Assembly (NCBI GenBank): GCA_022376515.1
Contig: WTXI01000071.1
Span: 105,421 to 169,420 of the forward strand
Reading direction: 5' to 3'
Length of the DNA stretch: 64,000 nt
Source of the DNA: Lactifluus volemus
Lineage: Eukaryota; Basidiomycota; Agaricomycetes; Russulales; Russulaceae
Under the pieces are notes generated by a model, which made no database searches, was not told where the DNA came from, and saw nothing but the letters and a program-made list of their open reading frames with translations. Of the stretch, positions 22,167 through 32,235 are shown piece after piece. The number at the start of each line of letters is the position of its first letter. Position 1 is the stretch's first letter. Position numbers and translations under genes: made by a program.

Positions 22167-24939
22167 TCGTCGTAAGCACCGCGATAAACCGAGGCATGCA
22201 TGACCTTTCTCACATCGTGCGTGCTGGCCGCAGAGAGGCCCGGTTGTCCGTAAGAAGGTGGGAGCTTAGCGGTAGATCCGATGGACGAATAAAAAAACAA
22301 TGTTCGAATTTTCTTTCATAGGTCTTTTTCTTTTTCAAGGACATCCAACATTTCGACCTCGTTCATTTTATGTAGTAGTAAGCATATATATCATGTATAT
22401 GCGCCTTTTTGTACAGATGTGTAGCCAGAGCAAAGCAAGACATGCACTACGATGGGATGAAAACTATTGTATTGGCTGAAGCAAATGCACTAAGAAAGGA
22501 AAAGGTTCCACGTAGCGAAATTGATTCCAAATCAAGTCGCCAAATGTCATCCACGCCAGTCTTCAACGTCGCTTCAACCCTCTTCGCTCTCTTCACTACT
22601 CGGGTAATCACCACCCTGATCCTTCACCGTGACCAGCCCAGAGTCCCCATCCGCAAACTGGTGTTATTGATATGAGTCTGCCTGCGCACCAACCATCCGA
22701 CACATGGCCCATCGGTGATACATTTCTACACGTTTCTGCTAACCTGCCACGTTCCAATGAACATGCCGCCCCAGCCCTGGGCCAGATAGGCAGCTCAAGA
22801 ATGACTACACAGCGTGCACATGAGGTCGTTGTTCAGCTACACTTACGCAAACTACTTGAATTGTGGTCTGTTTTACCGTCTGTAACTAAACATTGACTTG
22901 AAACCATCCAGCATCAGTTCAGCAAAACACGGGCTTTTCCTGAGCTCGCTCAGACTGTGTCATTGCATCCACAGCAGTATGCTTGAGCTCGTCCGCACCC
23001 ACACCTCATGCAACCTATGTCAAGATGGTCAGATTTGAGCATAGTTGGAAGAGGCATTAGCAGAGTGGTCGGGACTATCGCGCGAGGGTCGTACGTCGCC
23101 GAGGCTGGTGTCACTGTCATTGGATCACGGTGCACACTGGAGGGATATCGCGATCAGGTTCATCCTCCCCGGATCTCCCGATCATGTTCCTTTCTTTTCA
23201 AAGGAAGAAGAGGAGGAATCACCGGATAGCATGAGGTTGTAAAAAAAAAAGCGGGGAAAACACAGCGACAGCGGGTGTCAGGGCAGTGAGGGTAAGTACA
23301 GCAGTGATGGTGCGAGTAGGGGTCGAGGGGTGGCAGCAGGGATGTGGCGGCAAGAGAGGATGAGGTGCAGAGACAAGCCAGTCCGGCAGGGGAATGGAAA
23401 AAGGACGACGTACCCAACAATAACAATAAGACGGTCACCGTCATCAGAGCCACAAAAGACCATCGTTGCTGCCTTGCATCCCTCAAGAACAGCTGAAACA
23501 GCGCTCAAATATCTGAAAACGAGAGAAGATGAAGGTCTTCCTGAACAGCAGATTGGGTGTGGTAGCGAGGAAGTGTTTAGTATGGGTGCGGGACTTGACG
23601 CTGGAAAGACCTCAGCCGCCTCACCCCCTGGTCACGCCGACAAAGCTGAGCGCGAACGATGAACTCCAGAACTCCAGAAGCATCACTAAGCCTCACTCCA
23701 GGAACGTCCTATCCATGCTGCGGAACCTAACCTGGTCGTCGGCCATCGGCCATCTGATGATGTAAATAAACAACCTTGAGCTAGAAGCAGAAAGCAGGGA
23801 CTCGCAACCAATTCAATTCACAGCATCATGATCCTCGGTTATTGAAATCCCGCTACAAAGCGGAACCTACTCTATCTCTGCGCGACATCGATATGAAATT
23901 CTAATTGTCCTCCTGTGGCTGATAAAAGCACCCGCCAAATCATTTAATTCGCGTACGATTCCGGAACGTGCGCGATGAGAGCCCGGGGTGAGGGAACACA
24001 AGCTAAAGCTCCTGGAAAGGAAGAAAGAGAGAATGAACTCCAAGTCCGCGACTGTGGCAACCACCAGCAAACAGACTCCCGCCGCCTGAGACAAAAGCCG
24101 GGAAACGGAAACGGAAATCTGAGGAGGCCCGTGCTAGTAGTTCAGACTCAGCCGCGTAATCTACATCTTCAAAGGCTTCCACTTCAAAGTCGTCTAGCAA
24201 CGGGTATCCGTTTTAGGTCTTGTACGTCCTACGTGGCTCCCACAACTTGGCGTTCGAGTGGCAAACGCCATTTATTTATGTAATTAATCACAAATCGTGC
24301 CACACAAAAAAGTGTGGCGCGGGCGCCAACATGAACTCGTCATTTTGAGGGACCACGTACAGAAATGGTGTAATCTGATTAGAATGACTGGGGACGCGCG
24401 CATGGGGGGGGGGACTGCATTAGAGGGCGGCGTTTGGGAACTGGGGGCATGCCCAACGGCAGGGGGCGCAGTGGAGGGACCAGAAGGAGCTGCACCCGAA
24501 GGCACACACATTTGCCGCAGCCGAAAGCACCTAACCGCGTTTTACCGATGTCTCACCTCCACCGTACCAGGTGGTGGTGGATCAGGCCGTCCTCGCTTGT
24601 CTACTGTACTGTAATGCAGCTCTTGTGTCTGGGAGGCAAATGAATGGTCGTCAACCACCGCTTCTCGGTGACGGAAAATGGATAAAAACGCTGGACTTGC
24701 TCACAATGCACGGTATTTCCCCCATTCCGAATCGCCTCTTCCCATCTACCACTTTCTTTTTTCCAGGTGCGCATATTTTCTGTCAATCAACATGATCATG
24801 CATCACTGATATCATCATCACCATCCCTCTTTGAACTCTTCAAATTAACGGGTTTCTCTTTGTTCTTTGAGTTGCCTAGTCGAGCCCACGGTCTAGTTAT
24901 CTTCCACAAGTTGTAATCCGAGTCTCCCAACAACGAATC
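22167..24939. other. 2.8 kb without a supported gene
   Basis: The first 150 bp are a 3' flank shared with copy 3 (block TCGTCGTAAGCACCGCGATA at 22167 and 26162). The rest has scattered short frames without family resemblance. The segment 24396-24580 is GC-rich with a G10 run at 24407. From 24625 the duplicated promoter begins. Confidence 0.4.
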
Positions 24940-26161
24940 ATGTTGTTCAACTTGTGTCTCGCACTCTTGGCCGCTGTACCTTTGTCGGCGGCTGCACCGA
25001 CCAGCCAACATACTGACCCCGCCACCCTTGAGTTCCTCAGTAAGTATCTTCGACCTCTACGGTTACCTCCATCAATTCGGAGACTTACCAACATCCTCAG
25101 AGATCGGGGCTGTTCTTGAGAATCTAGATGCTACTTTTTATAAAGCGACTCTGGCCAAGTTCCAACCAACCGATTACACCAGCGCTGGCTTCACGAATGC
25201 GGATATTCCCATTAAGGAACTAACCGGTGTCGAGAGTGATGAAGTGGCACACGCTAAGGTCCTTGAGGTGTGCATCGAAACTCTCCTCTGGCTCACCCGC
25301 TGGTCGAGTTGCCTCTGATAGTTTGAGTACAGGAGCTCCTCACTGAATATGGCGGTAAACCACTGTCCTGTCAATATGACGTCTCTGCTCTCATAACAGA
25401 TGTCGCGACGGCGGTGCATGTGGCACGAGTCATCGAATTCGTTGGTTCTGCAGCTTTTGGTGGTGCTGCCCCCTTGATTGGAGACAAGGACGTGATCCCG
25501 ACCGCGGTTTCGATCGCACAGAACGAAGTGCAGCACGAGATGCTTGGCAACCTGCTTAATGTTGCCAAGGCTATACCGAATGCCTTTATCCCCGCCATTC
25601 TTGCTAAGGAGGCTCTCGCGATTGCGGGAAAGCACATCTCGGGTTGCGACCTCGACGTAACACGTACGCTTACTCATTCCCTATCGCTTACTCGTGGTAC
25701 TGTTTGCTAAATTTTGGTTTGTCCTATTTTTTCGCATTATCAGCCAATCCCTCTCTCTCGCTTCTCAATAGCGGTCCCATCAGCCCTGGCACGAAGCTAC
25801 AGTTCAGCTCGCCTGCCATCACCGGAGGCACCTCGGTACGTTCGATTTAGTCATGGTCGTCGTACAGCGACCAAGCATTTTTCTATCTTCTAACGCATGC
25901 ACAACCTTTCCTTCCGCTTATGTACAGTACTACTGCCAGCTCTTGGTCGGTGGCGCGGCCACTGCAACTGTCTCCTCGCTCGATAACTGTATCGTTCCAG
26001 CAAAGTTCGACGGTGGCGTCTTCGCCTTCGTCACGAAGACTGAGACCCCGCTGAGTGGCATCCCAGCAGACCGAAAGACCGTCCCTGACATCATTGGTCC
26101 AACCGTCTTCTTCATCGACACCCCAGACCTGATCGGCCAGCTGATTAGGACTCTCCACTAA
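24940..26161 (+). CDS. secreted ferritin-like (Rds1-type) protein, copy 3
   Basis: Exons 24940-25039, 25101-25267, 25333-25663, 25744-25835 and 25928-26161 give 307 residues in frame. The signal peptide is MLFNLCLALLAAVPLSAAA. Domain landmarks are VLENLDATFYKATLAKFQ, DYTSAGF, VESDEVAHAKVLE, GNLLNVAKA and HISGCDLD. The last exon (YYCQLLVGG, FAFVTKTE, GPTVFFIDTP, IGQLIRTLH) is 15 bases shorter than in copy 2. Like its paralogues it should be exported; the biological role of secreted Rds1-type proteins is not well defined, and stress or development roles are inference. Confidence 0.85.
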
Positions 26162-26442
26162 TCGTCGTAAGCACCGCGATAAACCGAGGTATGCACGGCC
26201 TTGCCCACATCGTGTGTGTAAGTTGCGGCCGATCCCGGTTGTTCGTTAGTGGTGGGAGCTTATTGGTAGATCGGATGGACGAATTTATAAAAAAAAACCA
26301 ATGTATGAATTTTCTTCATACCTCCTTTCGTTTTTTAAGGACACCTACAATTTGACCTCGTTCGTCATCTTGGGTAGCACACTATACCATACCCCTTACT
26401 CAACGTTGGTCCCCTACCCACGTAATCCATGATTCGCTCACT

Positions 26443-26970
26443 TTGTTCTATCTCACTCGTTTATCACACTTTCATTTTGAGTTTGGAAAGTGTCATAATA
26501 CACATCTTTATGACATTCAAAGTGTTTTTGAGGTGTGCAATGCAGTATCTAAGGAGATTAAAAAATGGAGAGTTACTCGCGCAGCTGAGCAGAATGAGAA
26601 GTTACGTATGACTAGGATGTTGTCGTCGGCGACCTTGGTTGCGGACTGTGAAGGTTGCAAGTAATATAGTGCATTGACTGGTATGGAAACTTGCAGAACT
26701 CGCAAAGCTGCGCGTCATAGAATTCGGTATCGAACATGAAGTGGATCAAGTAGATGGGTATAGGTATACAGAAAGCCGGGTTCTGCCAGTGGCAAGAGTG
26801 TTTTTTTACCTCTGCGGTTATTCAGAACATCGACGGCTTCTTCAACACGGGGTTCAACACATATGGTGTTCTTTTTTTTTTTTTTTGACTTTAAGGACGC
26901 AGGAAGGACGTCGTTCTCGTTGTCATCGAGGCAAGATGCTGCCCTCTATGATGGTAAGTTAGGTCTGCGA
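26443..26970 (+). pseudogene. possible degraded coding sequence of unknown family
   Basis: A 73-codon frame without a good start reads like protein (SVFEVCNAVSKEIKKW, then RAAEQNEKLRMTRM, charged and possibly coiled coil) and stops at 26664. A second frame after about 26700 (LAKLRVIEFGIEHEVDQVDG) continues in the same style and is broken by a T15 run near 26872. I do not recognise the family. It may also be a chance frame. Confidence 0.25.
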
Positions 26971-29265
26971 CAGAAGACGGCAGTTGGCCGGCCCGGGGTT
27001 ATGGTCCCCGGGCCCCACCTCGTTGCGAGGTTTCGTGCACCAATTCTCCACCGCCTCGCCCCTCTCTCTGGAGCGGAACATTTTTTGGCTCGAAGCCTTC
27101 TGCGTTGCGTCCGCAGTAATGCGCATTATATGTATTAGTTTCCGTGAGTTTATCGGACCTTCAGATCCACCTGCGCCTAATCCCCGAGATGTGGGCGTGG
27201 GACGTGGGCTCTGACTGGTCTTCCATCAGCCCTCCCCCAATCACACCTCAACATCGGATGTGAGTTAGGAAACGACGACAAAATGGACACACTGCTAACT
27301 AGATTTTAATAAAAGTACAGCTGCTCGTTGGTAGAGAAAGTGCGAAACGAATAATAATCCTGGTGCTCGACTGACCTGAATTCCTTCCACTCGATGATGC
27401 GGAAACGATCAAAAACCTGACCATGGTGGTGGTTTGGGATCAAGGTCCCCCTACTTTATTTGCTTAGGGTGTGTGTTTCGTGCTTTCGCACTTACTAATA
27501 AAGACTGCCTTAAATTCACCTCGAAATGCGTTGATCGGGCTGGCGTACTACTCGACCTGGGCCCGACAACCTCGAGGTTTTCCGACGCGGTCTAACAGAA
27601 GTGTGTGTTGGCACGGGCAGAAGGGTACTCTCCGGGCGCTGTCTATCAAACGTGTCCGTGAGCATCGCGCTGCGTTGGCACTGCGGGGGACTCACGTTTC
27701 GAGTAATCACGTTCCTGAGATGAAAATCGCCAGAAGGCATCAAACCACGTTTAGCCCGTTGAAAACAAAACGCACTAACAAAGTATTATCTCCTCTCACA
27801 AATTCTTAGTTTATGAATCATGGTGGATGTAGCTTGGTGGACAATGGTAGTGCTGTCTCGATGCCAAAGTTCAAGCCAAAGTCGTTCAGCTCTTGTGAAC
27901 AATAAGCACAATGCAATATACAATAGCCGATCTCGAGAAACCAGGGAACTTCCCGCTGCCTCTGAACTTGAAGCAGGAGTGATCGGACTAGCTGGGAACT
28001 GGGCAAGAAGAGGTGCATGCGCTCCTTCCGGTATCCCACTGCAGAGTCTTTGACTTCCGCAGACAGAGGGGCATGTAGTGACAGAGTCTCTTTAAGTGGC
28101 TCTGGTTGAGTGTCGGATGTCAGCAGGTTAGAATGCAACAAAAGTCTCATCCCCTCCAAGCAAGGTTTGAGCCGACAACGTCGGCATTTTTAGTTCGGAA
28201 CTGGGGTGAAATCCAAGATCAAACCACGTGAACGCGTGAACATTTGAAAGGTTCCGGGATCGAACACAACCAAAGGTCGTTGCAAAATGAGGGGTGTATA
28301 GTCGGAAAACATTGAATGGGCAACTCGGAAGACCTGAAGAAGGAAAAAAAAAAAGTGATGTCAATTTTTGATGGTGCAACGGGCGAATATAGCCCACAAT
28401 AGACCTTGCAGGCAAGGAAACAACTTGAAGGTAAAGCAAGCTCTGCAGCATGAAAAACATTTGTGTGTGCTTATACAGTGGTATGTTTTTTCCCCATTGG
28501 CGTGACCGTAACAGGTCATCCGGTCACCGGTCACCCCGAGCGACGTCGCTAGTGTGGGTGTTCATCGGACGTTCATCACTGGCAGGACGACTTGTATTCG
28601 GTAGCTGAAGCTAGCTGACACTAGCCGACGCTAGCCAATGCTGGGCTAGTTTCAGCTAGCACCAACCAAAACAAGAACAGTATTCCTAATGCTTGGCACT
28701 GCACTCAGTTGGCATCACGTTGAGACCTCCCGGGCGCTCCAGGAGCCAAGCCAGCCTGAGGAGCTTTCCCCTCGCCTTCTAACCGGGGGCTCAAGCGCTC
28801 AAGTCCCGGATGCTGGCTGTCTGGTGTCTAAAACCATGTACTAAGTGAGAGGTGTGTAGGTTACAAGTACTAACCTCGCTTGTGTGTTATGTACATGTAA
28901 TATACACGTGATGTGAATTTCTCGTCTGTTGTTTGATGGGATGGCCGATCCTTGCTGGTGAAACTAACGAAGCTCGGGTCAGGCAGATCCTGACAACCCT
29001 GACTGCCGAGTGCTTTGATGTCATAGGGCAATAGCCAGATGAGTCCATATGGACGTCCTTTCAGACGATATCCGAGATACCCTTGGAGATTCCAAATTCC
29101 GTAACAAAAGCAAGAAGAGGAAAAACATGTTGTACTGTGTGGTATGTGTGGCAGTGTAGTGATCATTGTGATGCAGGAAGAATCGTCCACGTTCCGTGAC
29201 GATCAAAGAAATCAGAATCTTCATTTTTAATTGAGCCGGAAGAGTTAGAGGCCAGGGGCAGATGC

Positions 29266-29273
29266 TATAAAAA
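29266..29273 (+). promoter_or_regulatory. TATA box of the small secreted protein gene
   Basis: TATAAAAA lies 98 bp before the ATG at 29371 and is followed by a pyrimidine-rich leader, the usual arrangement in strongly expressed fungal genes. Confidence 0.6.
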
Positions 29274-29370
29274 CTGTGCCTTCTGGTGTCCCCCCTCCTC
29301 CATTCTCACTACCTCTTTTTCTGTTCTGGTCATATCAGTTCTTTGATCCTTTTCAACCAGTACCGACACG

Positions 29371-30166
29371 ATGCGTTTCTCAAACTTTGTATTTTCTATC
29401 GCCCTTGCTGCAGTGGTCTCCGCTGGTGTCGTGGACCGTCGCGCGACCTTCACTGGTAAACGCGATGTCGAGTTACGGTGCGGATCCGTATTTCTTGCCT
29501 TCATCTGCTGGAGTTTACATGTTGCCTGATAGTGAGAACGTGGTCGCTCCACCCGCATGTGCTAAGACGACGCGCAGGGATTTCACGCCAACCCAGTCCA
29601 ACCTGCTGAAGCGTATCGCCCAGACCGACCTGACAGCAGTGGCGCAGAGCTGGCAAAATCTGTGCGTGGTTAGCGGCGGCCCACGAAGCCCAGGGCCCGA
29701 CCCGTGTGTGCAGCTAGCGGGTCAGAACGGAATAGCCTCACTGCTGGCGAATGCGAATGCGTGCGCGCAGCAGGACAATGCAGATGCGATGATCGATTTT
29801 GCCAAGAAGCCAGGTGTCACAAATAAGCAGGCACTCATCGCCAACGCGATCACGTACCGCAAGCACCCGCGCAACGCACTCAACATCGGTGGTATCGTTC
29901 CTTCCACACCGTTCTGTGAGAGGGCCGCGCGCAACCCCGAGCTGAAAGGCGTTGTCAATGCCCAGCTCAAGGGTGTCGACCCCGGACTTTACGGCGGCCC
30001 CAATTCTCCCATTGTTCCGTTTGGCGCCAGTGAGTTCCGGTTCTACTTTTCCATCTTGCCCAGAATGAGAACAAGTACGAAAATATGGACTGATTGTTTC
30101 CCCGTTACAGATGGGACCTGCCCGTTCGGCCAGACCCCCAACGTGGCTACTTGCACCTGCCATTGA
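29371..30166 (+). CDS. small secreted cysteine-containing protein, unknown function
   Basis: Exons 29371-29477, 29533-30029 and 30111-30166 give 219 residues in frame. The first 18 residues are a signal peptide (MRFSNFVFSIALAAVVSA). A KR at residues 30-31 could be a Kex2-type site. The mature part has eight cysteines, including PPACAK, NLCVV, PDPCVQ, NACAQ, TPFCER and a C-terminal GTCPF...VATCTCH cluster. The middle is alanine- and asparagine-rich helix (GIASLLANANACAQQDNADA). A long forward frame from 29276 reads through the first intron without a stop, so the proposed intron rests on the clean signal peptide it provides. No family is recognised; it would count as an effector-like secreted protein. 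Confidence 0.7.
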
Positions 30167-31089
30167 TATCTATCTTGAAGGACTGGACACAAAAGCGGAC
30201 AGATTGAGATGGACATTATAGATGCTTTTTCTGATGTACAGTCATTCATGCCTCATTGAGACATCGGGGTCAATGAGACAAACAGCTTTGATGGCCACAA
30301 TTTTTGGAAAACACCCTCGGACTTTTTGTAATATCCATTAGATAGCTCACAGGTACCCATGTTCATAATTATACAGAGCTACACCCAGTACATATTCCAG
30401 GAAATGGCTTTGTAGGTGATTATGAGCCAAAACTGAAATTTGCTGATGGGATAACCAGAGAAATTTTCATTTTCATATAAAGTTGGGAGAACATATCAAT
30501 CTTACACCTTGTATAATGGACTGGAGGTGGTAATTCTTATGATATCTATGATGTATTGCAAGAAATTTGGGAAAAGGTCTCAGAAACGCAAAATCAAGCA
30601 ATCGCGACGATCACATGAAGTCACATCACGCTTGCCAAATTGGGAATGGGAAATCCGACGTGTAATGTAATCATCCCAATCAAGGAATCACACCTTGACG
30701 TGACTTGTCTCATATCCCAATCGAGGAATCACACCTTGATGTGACTTTGTCTCATTGACTTGGAATCATCTGATAACGACTTTTTGCACTGATCACCATT
30801 TTTGCATCCTTCAACATCACTTGATAATGATTTTATGGTGCTGAGTACATAGCTTACATGTATGCCATAGATACTGTCTACTTGGATTGTCATTTTGTGG
30901 TGTGTAACAAATTTCCGAAGGTCATGAATATTTGGTTGTCTCAAAGAGGCATGAATGACTGTAGTTTCGAGCTGATGCTGAATGTGAACATTTGTCCTAC
31001 ACGTGATTCGCCAAATAAATCCAAATTCGTGATTTCGGACCGCCAAGTCTATCCACTGACAGCGTACAAAAGTACAGAAACGAACTCAA
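30167..31089. other. intergenic, no gene seen
   Basis: AT-rich DNA with no supported gene. It contains a short direct repeat at 30676-30755. Confidence 0.45.
30676..30755. repeat. two-copy direct repeat of about 40 bp
   Basis: The word CCAATC(A/G)AGGAATCACACC begins at 30676 and again at 30717 and continues into TTGA(C/T)GTGACT. The copies differ by three or four bases. Confidence 0.7.
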
Positions 31090-31908
31090 ATGGCGCGTAG
31101 TTTACCTCTCGTTCTCCGCGCGGCTACGCGGCAATGGTAAGCAAGCTCGTCTGGTCAATAATAGTCCCGTCGGGCGGATCTGACAAACTTCCAAGGGTCG
31201 TCTCTGCGCACAGCAGAGGAGCGTCAAATGATCATTGCGTGCGCGCACTTGCAACTGCTGCTTCCACATCATCATCACCACCACCGCCACCGCCTCTGCC
31301 AACGTCATCATCATCGTCATCATCATCATCAACACCGACGTCCTCAGACCCAGCTCTGCACAAAATCGTAGATGACATATCCTCTCTGACACTTCTCCAA
31401 GCCGCAGATCTCGTCACACTCCTCAAGGTAAAGTAATAAAAAAAAACATATCCTTTCACCTTGTTACCTTTTTTTTAAGCAAAATTTTTTAATGTAGACG
31501 CGTCTGAACATCCAAGAAATCGTGCTCCCAATGGCAGGCGCCGCCGCACCTTCTGCTGGAGCTGCCGGGACAGCGTCAGACGCCGACGAGACCGGGGCCG
31601 AAGAAGCCGCCAAACCGAAAGAAAAGACGATTTTCAACATCAAGCTCGAATCGTTTGATGCTGGCGCCAAGCCCAAGGTCATCAAAGAGGTCAAGGCGAT
31701 CGTGCCAAACCTCACCCTCATCGAGGTACGCCTCCCATCCCATCGTCCGGTTAACGTTTCTGATCTTCTTTTTTTGTATTTTATTATGCAGGCGAAAAAG
31801 TTTGTCGAGTCGGTGCCCAAAATCCTCAAGGAAGCCGTTTCCAAGGAGGACGCGGAGAAAATCAAAAAGGCGTTCGAGGCGCATGGCGCTGTGGTCATCC
31901 TCGAGTAG
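31090..31908 (+). CDS. mitochondrial large-subunit ribosomal protein bL12m (L7/L12)
   Basis: This is the mitochondrial homologue of the ribosomal stalk protein L7/L12, which recruits translation factors. Exons 31090-31136, 31196-31427, 31498-31725 and 31792-31908 give 207 residues. The start MARSLPLVLRAATRQW is a basic, hydroxylated mitochondrial presequence. The N-terminal dimerisation helices (LTLLQAADLVTLLKTRLNIQE) are followed by an Ala/Gly/Pro hinge and by the C-terminal domain (TIFNIKLESFDAGAKPKVI, EAKKFVESVPKILKEAV, EAHGAVVILE). Between presequence and mature protein lies a low-complexity insert with six prolines and nine serines in a row. It converges on NOT3 about 330 bp further on. 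Confidence 0.92.
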
Positions 31909-32235
31909 GGAGTCCCTCGCAACCTCATTTACGGGCCCCTTGCTTTTTTTAGAACTGTTATCGTACAATGCACCACCCCCCTCATTCAATGCGCACACTA
32001 TGTTATTATCATCATGTAGTGCGCTGTACACGCACATGCACATGACCGATATTGGCATAACAACGTACAGAGAAAAAGTCGAACGCGTTATAAGCGGAGA
32101 TCAATTAGGAGGGAAAGTGTCTGGTGAGCAGGGAATGTTCAAAGTTTTGGTCCCGCAAAAACCATGCTTGCGGCGACCGTTACGGTGACGTGAATGCGAG
32201 ATGATGAATAACGTAGAGGAGGGGGGGGGGACCGC
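31909..32235. other. convergent intergenic region
   Basis: The gap holds the 3' ends of bL12m and NOT3. A G9 run lies at 32222-32230. No gene is seen. Confidence 0.5.

Larger units (their letters stand above)
26162..29370. other. 3.2 kb without a supported complete gene
   Basis: The first 200 bp are the duplicated 3' flank of the ferritin-like genes. A possible coding remnant lies at 26443-26970 (listed separately). A cluster of CTAGC words lies around 28605-28660. The last 100 bp hold the TATA box of the next gene. Nothing else was recognised. Confidence 0.4.

Noticed and set aside
29276..29532. N-terminal extension of the secreted protein without the first intron
   Set aside because: It lacks an ATG at its start and the spliced form gives a clean signal peptide.
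31102..31459. Reverse frames with poly-Asp or poly-Met opposite bL12m
   Set aside because: They mirror the poly-Ser codons of the forward gene and cross its spliced exons.
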